A stretch of DNA of 64,000 bases, from assembly GCF_900156805.1 (NCBI RefSeq), contig NZ_FTOQ01000001.1:310001-374000 (forward strand). The letters are read 5' to 3'. Source of the stretch: Roseivivax lentus (lineage in GTDB: Bacteria > Pseudomonadota > Alphaproteobacteria > Rhodobacterales > Rhodobacteraceae). This document shows positions 34,697 through 47,288 of this stretch, piece by piece. Numbering within the stretch: position 1 is the first letter of the stretch; each line of letters begins with the position of its first letter. The notes under the pieces were generated by a model. That model did no database searches and was not told where the DNA came from. It saw nothing but the letters and a program-made list of their open reading frames with translations. Made by a program: the position numbers and the translations under genes.

Positions 34697-35587
34697 TTAC
34701 TCCGCGGCCTTTTCCGCCGCGACCGTTTCGTAAAGGAAGGCGCGCAGGTCGTCGCGCAGATCCGGGCGGCGCAGGCCGAAGGCCACGGTCGCCTGCAGGA
34801 AGCCCGCCTTGGAGCCGCAATCGAAGCGCTCGCCCTCGAAGCAGAGCCCGTGCACGCCCTCGCCGTCGATCTCCTGCGCGATGGCGTCGGTCAACTGGAT
34901 CTCGCCGCCCGCGCCGGACTTCATCTTGTTGAGGTTGCGCAGGATCTGCGGGGTCAGGATGTAGCGCCCGATCACCGCGAGGTTCGAGGGCGCTTCGCCC
35001 GCGGGGGGCTTCTCGACCATGCCGCGGACCTTCACCAGCGCCTCGCCCTCGCGCGTCGCATCGAGGATGCCGTAGGCCGAGGTCTTCTCCTGCGGGACTT
35101 CCATCGCGGCGACCATGTTGCCGCCGGTTTCGGCATAGGCCTCGACCATCTGCTGCAGGCAGGGCTTCTCGGCGGCGATCACGTCATCGGGCAGCATGAC
35201 CGCGAAGGGCTCGTTGCCGATCAGGCGGCGGGCGCACCAGACCGCGTGGCCCAGACCCAGCGCCTTGTGCTGGCGGGTATAGGCGACCTCGCCCGATTCC
35301 ATGTTGGTTGATTTCAGGATCTCGAGAAGCTCGTCCTTGCCCTTCTTCTTCAGCTCCTGCTCGAGCTGCGGCGAGATGTCGAAGTAATCCTCGAGCGCGC
35401 CCTTGCCGCGGGAGGTCACGAAGATGAATTCCTTGATCCCCGCCGCGCGCGCCTCGTCGATGGCGTATTGCACGAGCGGCCGGTCCACGAGGGTCATGAT
35501 CTCCTTCGGCACAGATTTCGTTGCGGGCAGAAACCGCGTGCCCAGACCCGCAACCGGAAAGATGGCCTTGGATACCTTGTTCTTCAT
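34697..35587 (-). CDS. galU: UTP--glucose-1-phosphate uridylyltransferase
   Basis: A 296-residue GalU that makes UDP-glucose from UTP and glucose-1-phosphate. The nucleotide-binding start AIFPVAGLGTRFLPATKSVP is diagnostic, followed by LVQYAIDEARAAGI, FAVMLPDDVI, VRGMVEKPPAGEAPSNLAVI and GGEIQLTDAIA. Length is normal. It provides the activated sugar for the glycosyltransferases in the operon. It sits 92 bp downstream of the GT2 gene and 4 bp upstream of the galE remnant, which would once have converted UDP-glucose to UDP-galactose. Confidence 0.97.
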   Translation of the reverse strand: MKNKVSKAIFPVAGLGTRFLPATKSVPKEIMTLVDRPLVQYAIDEARAAGIKEFIFVTSRGKGALEDYFDISPQLEQELKKKGKDELLEILKSTNMESGEVAYTRQHKALGLGHAVWCARRLIGNEPFAVMLPDDVIAAEKPCLQQMVEAYAETGGNMVAAMEVPQEKTSAYGILDATREGEALVKVRGMVEKPPAGEAPSNLAVIGRYILTPQILRNLNKMKSGAGGEIQLTDAIAQEIDGEGVHGLCFEGERFDCGSKAGFLQATVAFGLRRPDLRDDLRAFLYETVAAEKAAE

Positions 35588-35679
35588 GACGTGCTCCTGA
35601 ACTTTCGGCCCACCGTATCTTGTGGCTCGAAGGAATACACCCGCCGATGCGGGCCCGTGGTTGAAATCATCCTAGACAA

Positions 35680-36912
35680 TCACTCGAGGGCGCGAAAGCG
35701 GCGCAATCGGGTGGCCTCGTGGTCAATGCGCGCGCCGAACGTCCAGAGCCGGAAGAGCGGCGCGTCGCGATCCGAGCGCCCGAACAGCCCGCCTTCCTGC
35801 GCCCAGATGCCATCGGCGCGAAAGCGCAGGCGGTGATAATGCGCGGTGGGCCACAGGGTGATCCGGGTCACCGTGTCGCCCGCCTCGCGGGCGGCCCGCG
35901 CCTCGGCCTCGCAGGCCGCGCGGGTCCAGGGCCGTCCGGCGATCAGCCGGTGCGGCGCGCCCGGCGCCGCGCTGAAGGGCAGGAACCCCGAGGCCGCGCG
36001 GGGCAGCGGGCCCAGCGTCGAGAGCTCGCGCGCCAGACCGGCCTTGATGCCCCGGCCCAGCCCGCGCATCAGCCGCGCCACGTCGCCGGGATCGAGGGGG
36101 CCGCGCTGCATCGCGCTCAGCAGCCGCCGGCACTGGGCGGCGCGAAAGGCGGTGAGCGCGGCCGCATGCGTCTCGGGCGGGGCATGACGGCGCAGGAACA
36201 CCGCCTTCGAGGCGCCGATCTCGGTGAGGTCGCGCGGCGTGCGGTCGGCAAAGCGGCGCGCGCTGGCCTCCATGCCGTGATGCACGCGGGCCAGCGGCAC
36301 CAGCGCGGTGGCGACGCCCGCGCTCGCGAGGCGCATGTTCAGGTCGGTTTCGTCGAGATAGAAGCGATAGGCCGGATCGAACCCGCCAAGTGCTGCCAGC
36401 ACATCGCGTCGGACGGCCATGTTGGTGCCCTCGGTCTTGATCGCGCGGCCTTCGGCGGGATGCAGGATCGCCGGCGCCTCGCCCTCAAGCTGCAGCGGGT
36501 GGCGCGTGCCCGTCGCATCGACCGTGCCCGCGCCCCATTGCAGCGAAAATCCGTTCCGGCCGATGACGAAGCCGCCCGAGGCGGCAACCTCGGGCGCCTC
36601 GAAGGGGGCTGTCAGCCGCGTCAGCCAGGACGGCTCCGGAACCGCGTCGTCGTCGATGAAGGCCACCACGTCGCCCGCCGCCGCCGCGATCCCGCGATTG
36701 CGCGCCGCCGAGATGTTGGGCAGGTCGTAGGCGACGGTCTTGATCTCGTCCGCCTTGGGATGCGCGGCGATGGCCGAAAGGCCCGCCGGGCAGGCGACCA
36801 CCACCACCTCGAAAGGCGCATGATCAAGCTGGGCCAGACCCGTGATGCAGCGTGCCAGGGCCTCGGGCCGGTCCCGGCTGACCACGACGACGCTGACCGG
36901 TCCGGTCGGCAT
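35680..36912 (-). CDS. Glycosyltransferase family 2 protein
   Basis: A 410-residue GT-A enzyme. The N-terminal Rossmann region reads VSVVVVSRDRPEALARCITG, then PNISAARNRGIAAAAGDVVA and the metal-binding FIDDDAVPEPSWLTRL. The acceptor region has EGTNMAVRRDVLAALGGFDP and FYLDETDLNMRLASAGV, typical of GT2 enzymes. The C-terminal 180 residues are Ala/Arg-rich and not assigned. It starts 7 bp after cysQ ends, so the two are cotranscribed. The sugar it transfers is unknown. Confidence 0.87.
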   Translation of the reverse strand: MPTGPVSVVVVSRDRPEALARCITGLAQLDHAPFEVVVVACPAGLSAIAAHPKADEIKTVAYDLPNISAARNRGIAAAAGDVVAFIDDDAVPEPSWLTRLTAPFEAPEVAASGGFVIGRNGFSLQWGAGTVDATGTRHPLQLEGEAPAILHPAEGRAIKTEGTNMAVRRDVLAALGGFDPAYRFYLDETDLNMRLASAGVATALVPLARVHHGMEASARRFADRTPRDLTEIGASKAVFLRRHAPPETHAAALTAFRAAQCRRLLSAMQRGPLDPGDVARLMRGLGRGIKAGLARELSTLGPLPRAASGFLPFSAAPGAPHRLIAGRPWTRAACEAEARAAREAGDTVTRITLWPTAHYHRLRFRADGIWAQEGGLFGRSDRDAPLFRLWTFGARIDHEATRLRRFRALE

Positions 36913-36919
36913 GGCGGGC

Positions 36920-37717
36920 TCAGCCCTTCTTCAGCTCGACACCCGGGGCGTAGGCGATGAAGAACGGGTTGGAGAAACCGGGCTTGCCATAGGTCAGCGT
37001 GCCGTGATCGTCGAAGCGCACGACGCGCCCGCCCGCACCGGCGAGCACCGCGTGACCCGCGGCGGTGTCCCATTCCATCGTCCGTCCGAGCCGGGGATAG
37101 AGATCCGCCTCGCCGGTGGCCACGAGGCAGAATTTCAGAGACGAGCCCGCCGAGGTCATGTCCTTCACCTCGTACCGGCCGATGTAATCGTCGGTGGCCT
37201 GGTCGCGATGCGACTTCGAGGCGACGACCATCAGCGCGGAATTGTTCGGATCGGTGACCTTGAGCGGCTTGGTTTCGCCGGGGCTGTCATGATCGAACGG
37301 GCCTTCCTCCTCGACCGAGGATCCCACGCTGTCGGTGTAGAACATCCGTCCCTTGGCGGGCGCGTAGACCACGCCCCGCGTCGGCAGACCGTCTTCGACC
37401 AGCGCGATGTTGACGGTGAAATCCCCGCGCCGGTTGATGAATTCCTTGGTCCCGTCGAGCGGATCGACGATCAGGAAGGTCGAGACATCCTGGCCGTGGC
37501 TGTCGGCCTGTTCCTCGGTGACGAGCGCGACATCGGGAAACGCCTCGCGCAGCCCCGCCGAGATCAGCGCGTCGGCGGCCTCGTCGGCCTCAGTCACGGG
37601 GGAGGCGTCGGACTTCGTCTTCACGTCGAAATCGTCGGCATTGTAGATTTCCATGATCCGGTCGCCGGCCTCCAGTGCCAGCTTGCGCATGATTTTCGTC
37701 AACTCGGAATAATTCAA
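36920..37717 (-). CDS. cysQ: 3'(2'),5'-bisphosphate nucleotidase CysQ
   Basis: A 265-residue inositol monophosphatase-fold enzyme. Metal-binding motifs are VTEEQ (Glu near 68-69), FLIVDPLDGTKEFINRRGDF (Asp85, Asp88) and GRTMEWDTAAGHAVL. It hydrolyses PAP, the by-product of PAPS-dependent sulfotransferases, to AMP. The start is taken as TTG at 37717, because GAAGGCGAG lies upstream and family members begin with an NYSELxxxMRKL-like sequence; the first ATG is at 37690. It is the first gene of the operon that ends in a sulfotransferase, which fits PAP recycling. Confidence 0.92.
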   Translation of the reverse strand: MNYSELTKIMRKLALEAGDRIMEIYNADDFDVKTKSDASPVTEADEAADALISAGLREAFPDVALVTEEQADSHGQDVSTFLIVDPLDGTKEFINRRGDFTVNIALVEDGLPTRGVVYAPAKGRMFYTDSVGSSVEEEGPFDHDSPGETKPLKVTDPNNSALMVVASKSHRDQATDDYIGRYEVKDMTSAGSSLKFCLVATGEADLYPRLGRTMEWDTAAGHAVLAGAGGRVVRFDDHGTLTYGKPGFSNPFFIAYAPGVELKKG

Positions 37718-37842
37718 ACTCTCGCCTTCCCCGCGGCACAATCGTCGCGTTCATTGATTTGAAATCGCCCAGAACTTATGCTGCGCGAAACAGATGGCCG
37801 CAAGCAATGATGGCCATCCCGACCGGAAGCAGTGCAGGCCCC

Positions 37843-38673
37843 ATGTTCGAAGCCAACAAACCACGCAACAAGGCGGCGGGCGCGCTGCAGATCGCCGAGC
37901 TGATCTACCACAATGCCGCCCGTTCGGTCCGGCAGGGCCACAACAACGCGCTCATGGCGATCGTGATGAACATGGCGCAGACGGTCATCTTCACCCTAGC
38001 CTTCTACGCGATGTTCCAGCTTCTGGGCATGCGTTCGGCGCCCATCCGCGGCGATTACATGGTTTTCATCATGTCCGGCGTGTTCCTCTACATGAGCCAT
38101 ATCAAGACGATGGGGGCGGTGCGCGCGGCGGGCAACGCGCTTGGTCCGATGATGCTGCACGCGCCGATGAACACCTTCGTCACGATCCTCTCGGCGATGC
38201 TGTCGACGCTCTATACCCAGACCATCACGATGGTGCTGATCCTATTCATCTACGACACGGTCTTCGCGCCCGGTGCCATCGCCTCGATCCACGAGCCGGC
38301 CAAGGCCTATGGCATGCTGCTCGTGGCCTGGGGATCGGGTGCCGCGGTGGGGATGGTCTTCATGGCCGCGGCCCCCTGGGCGCCGGTCCCGGTGGGCATG
38401 GTGACGACGATCTATGCCCGCGCCAACATGATCGCCTCGGGCAAGATGTTCGCGGCCAACATGCTGCCGCCGAAGATGCTGGCGATGTTCGACTGGAACC
38501 CGCTCTTTCACGCCATCGATCAGGCGCGCGGCTACGCCTTCCTGAACTACTGGCCGAGGAATTCCTCGCTCGAATACGTGCTTTGGGTTATGGTGACCTT
38601 GGTCATGGTGGGTCTCATGCTCGAATTCTACACACGCCGAAACATCTCCGTTTCCTGGGGCGCGCGCCGGTGA
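37843..38673 (+). CDS. ABC-2 type polysaccharide export permease (KpsM-like)
   Basis: A 276-residue membrane protein with about six helices, of the ABC-2/KpsM type that exports capsular polysaccharide or O-antigen. Marks are the amphipathic start ALQIAELIYHNAARSVRQGH, helices such as MNMAQTVIFTLAFYAMF, the YMVFIMSGVFLYMSHIKTMG segment and the late DWNPLFHAIDQARGYAFLNY. Such permeases need a KpsT-like ATPase, but none is next to it. It diverges from cysQ and the polysaccharide operon, so the regulatory gap (37718-37842) probably serves both. The ATG at 37843 was chosen over one 12 codons upstream. Confidence 0.85.
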   Translation: MFEANKPRNKAAGALQIAELIYHNAARSVRQGHNNALMAIVMNMAQTVIFTLAFYAMFQLLGMRSAPIRGDYMVFIMSGVFLYMSHIKTMGAVRAAGNALGPMMLHAPMNTFVTILSAMLSTLYTQTITMVLILFIYDTVFAPGAIASIHEPAKAYGMLLVAWGSGAAVGMVFMAAAPWAPVPVGMVTTIYARANMIASGKMFAANMLPPKMLAMFDWNPLFHAIDQARGYAFLNYWPRNSSLEYVLWVMVTLVMVGLMLEFYTRRNISVSWGARR

Positions 38674-39299
38674 CCAGGCGGGCCGCAGCGATGCCCGCGA
38701 CGGGTCTGGTCCTCGGGCTTGTCCTGGGTCTGGCCCCGGGGCTCGCGGCGCCGCTGCACGCGCAGGACCTGCCCGCGCTTTACGACGTGACCGGTGTCGC
38801 CTCGGACGATGTGCTGAACGTGCGCGAAGGGCCCGCGGCCTCCGCGGCGCAGATCGGCGCCCTGGGCCCCGCCGCCACCGATATCGAGGTGACCGCGATC
38901 GAGAACGGCTGGGGCCGCGTGAACACCGACGAACGGTCCGGCTGGGCGTCGCTGTCCTTTCTCGCGCGCCAGGGCGGGCAATGGGCGGACGGCCTGCCGG
39001 CGCCGCGCACCTGCTTCGGAACGGAGCCGTTCTGGTCGCTCGACCTCGCCGCCGACGTCTTCGACTTCCAGCTCTTCGACAAGGGCCTCGTCTCGGGGCC
39101 GATCACGCTGCGCACGCGCGCGTCGGGGCGTCCAGACCGCTACGCCTTCGCGGGCGAGGCAGGCGGCGACCGCGCCATCCTCGTCATGGGCCGGGCGGAA
39201 TGCAGCGACGGCATGTCGGACCGGCTCTACGGGCTGACGGCGGATTTCCTGCTGGGCGACACGCTTTATTCCGGCTGCTGCTCGGTGGCGCCGAACTAG
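38670..39299 (+). CDS. Exported protein with bacterial SH3 domain and COG3650-like C-terminus
   Basis: A 209-residue exported protein. After a signal peptide (TGLVLGLVLGLAPGLAAPL) come an SH3b domain (residues about 40-105, VTGVASDDVLNVREGPAASA and GWGRVNTDERSGWASLSFLA) and a C-terminal domain with CFGTEPFWSLDLA, AECSDGMSDRLYGLTADFL and a final SGCC. The second domain resembles the COG3650 periplasmic family with four conserved Cys, function unknown. A GTG at 38670 overlaps the permease stop by 4 nt (GTGA) and keeps the basic residues of the signal peptide. Its stop overlaps the convergent alkB stop by 3 bp within CTAG. Confidence 0.75.
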   Translation: MTRRAAAMPATGLVLGLVLGLAPGLAAPLHAQDLPALYDVTGVASDDVLNVREGPAASAAQIGALGPAATDIEVTAIENGWGRVNTDERSGWASLSFLARQGGQWADGLPAPRTCFGTEPFWSLDLAADVFDFQLFDKGLVSGPITLRTRASGRPDRYAFAGEAGGDRAILVMGRAECSDGMSDRLYGLTADFLLGDTLYSGCCSVAPN

Positions 39300-39901
39300 C
39301 GCACGACCCGCAGGGTCAGGTTGATGCGCCCGCCTTTCGGCAGAAGCGTCGAGGATCCGAAGCGGATGCGATCCACCCCGTGAAAGCGCAGCCGCGCCGC
39401 GCCGCCCATCACCGCCACATCCCCGGATTTCAGCCAGATCGATTCGGTCTTGCCGCCGCGCCTGTCGTTGCCGATCCGGAAAAGCGCGTCGTCCCCGAGC
39501 GAGATCGACACCACGGGATGGCTGAAATCGGCCTCGTCGCGGTCCTGGTGCAGGCCCATCCGCGCGCCTTCGCCATACCAGTTGATGAGACAGCATTCCG
39601 GGCGCTGCGCGCTGCCCGAGACCGCCTCCCAGATCGCCAGCACCCGGTCGGGAATCGGCGGCCAGGGCGCGCCCGAGGGATGCCGCTCCTCGTAGCGGTA
39701 GCCCTTGCGGTCGGTGACCCAGCCAAAGCGGCCAGCCGCCGACATCGCCACCGACATCTTCTGCCCGCGCGGCGTCACCGGCGTGACCAGCGGCGCCACT
39801 CGCAGGCAGTCGCGCAGGTCCGCCACCAGCCGTTCCTGCTCCGCGCGGCTGAGGAATTCGGGGTGGATCGCGACATCGCGCAGAAGGACGGGGGCGGTCA
39901 T
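39296..39901 (-). CDS. alkB: Alpha-ketoglutarate-dependent dioxygenase AlkB
   Basis: A 201-residue Fe(II)/2-oxoglutarate DNA dealkylase. The iron site is HQD (His118, Asp120) with the distal His174 in [14 protein letters not shown], and the 2-oxoglutarate Arg is in the C-terminal [11 protein letters not shown]. The nucleotide lid region [19 protein letters not shown] is typical of AlkB. It repairs 1-methyladenine and 3-methylcytosine. The ATG at 39901 is the first good Met. It converges on the SH3 gene and diverges from the dnaK promoter. With the Ada-like gene it gives the window two alkylation-repair enzymes. Confidence 0.93.
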   Translation of the reverse strand: MTAPVLLRDVAIHPEFLSRAEQERLVADLRDCLRVAPLVTPVTPRGQKMSVAMSAAGRFGWVTDRKGYRYEERHPSGAPWPPIPDRVLAIWEAVSGSAQRPECCLINWYGEGARMGLHQDRDEADFSHPVVSISLGDDALFRIGNDRRGGKTESIWLKSGDVAVMGGAARLRFHGVDRIRFGSSTLLPKGGRINLTLRVVR

Positions 39902-39985
39902 GCCCGCATGCTGCGTCAGGCCAGCGCCGAGGAAAACCCCCCGAGACGATCTCGACAATCCGCGCATTCTTTCCCGTCGCGGCGC

Positions 39986-40014
39986 TTGCAGCCCCAAAAC
40001 CCGCTTCTTATATA
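39986..40014 (+). promoter_or_regulatory. Candidate dnaK promoter
   Basis: TTGCAG at 39986-39991 and TATATA at 40009-40014 are separated by 17 bp, a sigma-70-like arrangement that ends about 118 bp before dnaK. The sequence CTTGCAG could also fit a heat-shock sigma -35, but no clear heat-shock -10 is visible. No CIRCE inverted repeat was seen. Confidence 0.5.
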
Positions 40015-40131
40015 CCCCACGACCGCGTGATCAGGGCGCCCGCCCGGGTCACGCATCGAAAATCGGGGGGAGAATGCCGGAACGGGTCTTCCTCTCGGGA
40101 CATCGCCTTGAATCAAGAAGGGATCGAAATC

Positions 40132-42045
<1,914 letters not shown>

Positions 42046-42127
42046 GACCCGCCCGGAACCCGAGTTTGGGGCCGGTCCGGATGCCGGGCCGGCCCTCTCA
42101 TGTTCCGACAAAGTCAGGAGGACATGA

Positions 42128-43288
42128 ATGTCCAAACGCGACTATTACGACGTGCTGGGCGTGTCCAAGGGTGCATCGGCGGAGGAGATCAAGAAAGCCT
42201 ACCGCCAGAAGGCGAAAGAGCTGCATCCCGACCGCAATTCCGACAACCCCAATGCCGAGGCGCAGTTCAAGGAAGCCAACGAGGCCTATGACGTCCTGAA
42301 GGATGCCGAGAAGAAGGCGGCCTATGACCGCTTCGGCCACGCGGCCTTCGACGGCGGCATGGGCGGCGGTGGCGGCCGTCCCGGCGGCGGCTTCGGCGGC
42401 GGTCAGGGCGATTTCGCCTCGGCCTTCTCGGACGTCTTCGACGACCTCTTCGGCGATTTCATGGGCGGCCGCGGCGGCGGCGGTGGCGCGCGCCAGCGGG
42501 CGGCCCGCGGGGCCGATCTGCGCTACAATCTGCGCGTGACTCTCGAGGAGGCCTTCGAGGGCCTGCAGAAGACGATCAACGTGCCGACCTCGGTGGCCTG
42601 CGGCTCCTGCAAGGGCTCGGGCGCCGAAGGCGGCGTGGAGCCCACGACCTGCCCGACCTGTTCCGGCATGGGCAAGGTGCGCGCGACGCAGGGCTTCTTC
42701 ACGGTCGAACGGACCTGCCCGACCTGTTCGGGGCTCGGCCAGATCGTCAAGAACCCGTGCAAGGAATGCCACGGCGCGGGCCGCGTCGAGAAGGAGCGCG
42801 CGCTGTCGGTGAACATCCCCAAGGGGGTCGAGACCGGCACGCGGATCCGGCTCGCGGGCGAGGGTGAGGCGGGCCTCCGCGGCGGACCTCCGGGCGATCT
42901 CTACATCTTCATCGACGTCGCCGATCACCCGATCTTCGAGCGGGACAACGTGAACCTGCATTGCCGGGTGCCCGTCTCCATGGCCTCCGCGGCGCTGGGC
43001 GGCGATATTGAGGTGCCCACGATCGACGGCGGGCGCAGCCGGGTGAAGATCCCCGCAGGATCGCAATCCGGCCGCCAGATGCGGCTGCGCGGCAAGGGCA
43101 TGCCGTCGCTGCGCGGCGGCGCGCCGGGCGACATGTTCATCGAGCTGGCGGTGGAGACGCCGGTGAACCTGACCTCGAAGCAGAAAGACCTGCTGCGCGA
43201 GTTCGAGGCGATGAGCGAGGACAACAATCCCGAATCGAAGTCCTTCTTCAAATCGGTGAAGAGCTTCTGGGACAGCATGAAAAGCTGA
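42128..43288 (+). CDS. dnaJ: Molecular chaperone DnaJ (Hsp40)
   Basis: A 386-residue type I DnaJ. The J domain holds the HPD motif in [13 protein letters not shown] (residues about 30-42). A Gly/Phe-rich region follows (about 75-120). The zinc-finger domain has four CxxCxGxG-type repeats ([32 protein letters not shown]), and the rest is the substrate-binding beta-sandwich. It stimulates DnaK ATPase. The start is preceded by AGGAGG with 7-nt spacing. A compound hairpin lies after the stop. Confidence 0.99.
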   Translation: MSKRDYYDVLGVSKGASAEEIKKAYRQKAKELHPDRNSDNPNAEAQFKEANEAYDVLKDAEKKAAYDRFGHAAFDGGMGGGGGRPGGGFGGGQGDFASAFSDVFDDLFGDFMGGRGGGGGARQRAARGADLRYNLRVTLEEAFEGLQKTINVPTSVACGSCKGSGAEGGVEPTTCPTCSGMGKVRATQGFFTVERTCPTCSGLGQIVKNPCKECHGAGRVEKERALSVNIPKGVETGTRIRLAGEGEAGLRGGPPGDLYIFIDVADHPIFERDNVNLHCRVPVSMASAALGGDIEVPTIDGGRSRVKIPAGSQSGRQMRLRGKGMPSLRGGAPGDMFIELAVETPVNLTSKQKDLLREFEAMSEDNNPESKSFFKSVKSFWDSMKS

Positions 43289-43352
43289 GGCGAGGACGCC
43301 CGCACGGGCGGAGGAGCCGCTCCTCGAGCCCGGGCGGGCTCTCCTCGCCTTT
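43288..43352 (+). terminator. Compound hairpin after dnaJ
   Basis: AGGCGAGGA at 43288-43296 pairs with TCCTCGCCT at 43342-43350, starting within the dnaJ stop codon. The 45-nt interior contains CGCCCG/CGGGCG, GGAG-type and GAGCCC/GGGCTC inverted repeats. Only three T residues follow, so termination strength is uncertain. Confidence 0.6.
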
Positions 43353-43393
43353 GACGCGACGTTGCGGCTGACACCCGCCCCATGCTCATGTGA

Positions 43394-45445
<2,052 letters not shown>

Positions 45446-45452
45446 GCGCGGA

Positions 45453-46310
45453 TCAGAGCGTCAGGCGCAGGCCGTCGCGGGCCAGCGTCAACGGCCCCGC
45501 GTAATAGCGCCGGACCTCGGCCTCCCAGACCTCCGGTCCGAATCCGGCAAGGCCCTCGGGCACGAAATGCATCAGGGCCAGATGCCCGACCCCCGCCGCC
45601 GCGGCGAGCCGGCCAATCTCGGACGCCTCGCTGTGCGAGCGCAAGATATGCGTTCGCAGTTTCGCGTCGTAATGCGGCAGGCTGGCCAGCGTGGCCTCGA
45701 CCCCGGCCGTCAGCATCGCCTCGTGGATCAGCAGGTCGGCCCCCCGGCAGGTGTCTTCCCACCCGGCAAACGGCGCGGTATCGCCCGAGAAGACCGCGCG
45801 CTTGCCGTCCGCGGCAAGGCTGAGCGCGTAGCTTTCCCCGAGCGGCGGGTGGTGGTTCGGAACCGCCGTCACCTCCAGCCCGGCCAGCGCGATGGTCTCG
45901 GGCATCTCGTGGATGTTCACCAGATCGGCCAGCGGGCGGCGCCCCTCATCGGCGATCCTGAGGTCGATATCGAAGGCCATCGCGGCGAGGAAATGCTGCC
46001 AGTAACCGGCCAGCCCGCGCGGTCCCCAGACCGGCACAGGATGCTTCAGCCCGGCGGTCCAGGCGGTGTGCAAAAGCGGGCCCAGTTCGAGGTAATGATC
46101 GGAATGCAGATGCGTGACGACGATTCCGTCGAGCGCGGTCAGTGCCACGCCCTGATCGCAAACGCCCCGCGCTGCGCCGAGACCCGCATCGATGAGCAGC
46201 GTCGCGCCGCCCATCCGGACCAGCAGCGAGGTCGGCATCGACGATCCGGGCCGGATCGCGGGGCCGCCCTTGACCCCGAGAATGGCGACCGAGCCTGCCC
46301 TCTCAGCCAT
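45453..46310 (-). CDS. MBL-fold metallo-hydrolase
   Basis: A 285-residue metallo-beta-lactamase-fold hydrolase. The metal motif is VVTHLHSDHYLELGPLLH (HxHxDH), and later ligands lie in VPNHHPPLG, FSGDTAPF and LRSHSEASE. It resembles the ribonuclease Z/AHL-lactonase-like group, but the substrate is unknown. It overlaps the last deformylase gene by 8 bp and is the fourth gene of the deformylase operon. There is no signal peptide, so it is cytoplasmic. The presence of all metal ligands suggests an active enzyme. Confidence 0.82.
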   Translation of the reverse strand: MAERAGSVAILGVKGGPAIRPGSSMPTSLLVRMGGATLLIDAGLGAARGVCDQGVALTALDGIVVTHLHSDHYLELGPLLHTAWTAGLKHPVPVWGPRGLAGYWQHFLAAMAFDIDLRIADEGRRPLADLVNIHEMPETIALAGLEVTAVPNHHPPLGESYALSLAADGKRAVFSGDTAPFAGWEDTCRGADLLIHEAMLTAGVEATLASLPHYDAKLRTHILRSHSEASEIGRLAAAAGVGHLALMHFVPEGLAGFGPEVWEAEVRRYYAGPLTLARDGLRLTL

Positions 46311-46797
46311 GCTTCAGCGCCTTGCGGATCAACATGTCGCGCTTGGTCTTGGACAGGCGGTGCACGAAGAGCTTGCCGTCCAGATGGTCGATCTGGTGCT
46401 GTACCGAGGTGGCCCAGAGCCCGACGAAATCCTGCTCGCGCGTCGCGCCGGTCTCGTCCATGAACCGCACGGTCACGGCGCGCGGACGCGACAGCTTGGC
46501 CGAGACGCCCGGCAGGCATGGGCTGGCTTCCTCGTGATCGCGCAGCTTGACGCTGGCATGCAGCACTTCGGGATTGGCCAGACGCACGGCCTGACCGCGC
46601 GTCTCGGAGGCGTCGACGACCGCGAGGCGCAGCATCTCGCCCAGCTGCGGCGCCGCAAGGCCGACACCCGGCATCGCCTCCATCGTGTCGATCATGTCGT
46701 CCCAGATCCTGCGGACCTCGTCGGTGATCGCTTCCACGGGCGCGGCCTGCATCCGCAGACGCTTGTCGGGCCAGCGCAGGATCGGCCGCGGGCTCAT
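46303..46797 (-). CDS. Peptide deformylase-like protein with altered catalytic motif
   Basis: A 164-residue protein with the deformylase fold. Motif 1, GVGLAAPQLG, is intact and the metal ligands are present (Cys94, His134, His138). Motif 3, however, is HQIDH instead of HExDH, so the catalytic Glu is Gln135, and motif 2 reads SPCLPG instead of EGCLS. It is probably unable to deformylate in the usual way. It starts 4 nt inside the end of the second deformylase gene and overlaps the metallo-hydrolase by 8 bp. The role may be regulatory or binding to nascent peptides; that is inference. Confidence 0.88.
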   Translation of the reverse strand: MSPRPILRWPDKRLRMQAAPVEAITDEVRRIWDDMIDTMEAMPGVGLAAPQLGEMLRLAVVDASETRGQAVRLANPEVLHASVKLRDHEEASPCLPGVSAKLSRPRAVTVRFMDETGATREQDFVGLWATSVQHQIDHLDGKLFVHRLSKTKRDMLIRKALKHG

Positions 46798-47288
46798 GCC
46801 GCCGCGTAGTCCGCAAGCGCCGCGGCGCGCGCCTCGGGGGACAGCCGGTCGAAAGTCACGTGCCCGTCCAGATGGTCGAGTTCGTGCTGGGCGATCAGCG
46901 CCTCGGCGCCCGCAAGCTCGGTCTCGATCCGTTCGCCGGCAGGCGTCGTGTAGGCCAGCCGCACGCGCGCGGGACGCTCCAGCGTCACGGTGATGCCGGG
47001 GATCGACAGGCAGCCTTCGCCGTTGCGCGCGGTCTCCTCCGAGGACCAGGTGATCTCGGGATCGATGCAGGCGCGCGGCGACATGTCGCCGTCCTTCCAG
47101 CCTGCATCCATGACGAAGACGCGGCGCAGAAGCCCGATCTGCGGCGCGGCAAGACCGCGGCCCGGCGCGGCGTACATCGTCTCGAAAAGATCGGTGACCA
47201 GCGTTTCCAGGTCATCCTCCGCCGAGACCGGCGCGCAGACCGTCGACAGCCGGTCATCCGGCCAGGTCAGGATCGCGCGCTTGCTCAC
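46794..47288 (-). CDS. def: Peptide deformylase (second copy)
   Basis: A 164-residue deformylase with all three motifs: GRGLAAPQIG, EGCLSIPG (Cys93) and QHELDHLDG (His135, Glu136, His139). It removes the formyl group from N-terminal methionine of new proteins. The start is a GTG, whose GTGA overlaps the stop of the first deformylase gene. Between motifs it differs strongly from its neighbour at 47285-47803, so the two are old paralogues rather than a recent duplication. Confidence 0.93.
   Translation of the reverse strand: MSKRAILTWPDDRLSTVCAPVSAEDDLETLVTDLFETMYAAPGRGLAAPQIGLLRRVFVMDAGWKDGDMSPRACIDPEITWSSEETARNGEGCLSIPGITVTLERPARVRLAYTTPAGERIETELAGAEALIAQHELDHLDGHVTFDRLSPEARAAALADYAAA

Noticed and set aside
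39902-40131. CIRCE element upstream of dnaK
   Set aside because: No TTAGCACTC-N9-GAGTGCTAA-like inverted repeat is present; only a sigma-type promoter is plausible.
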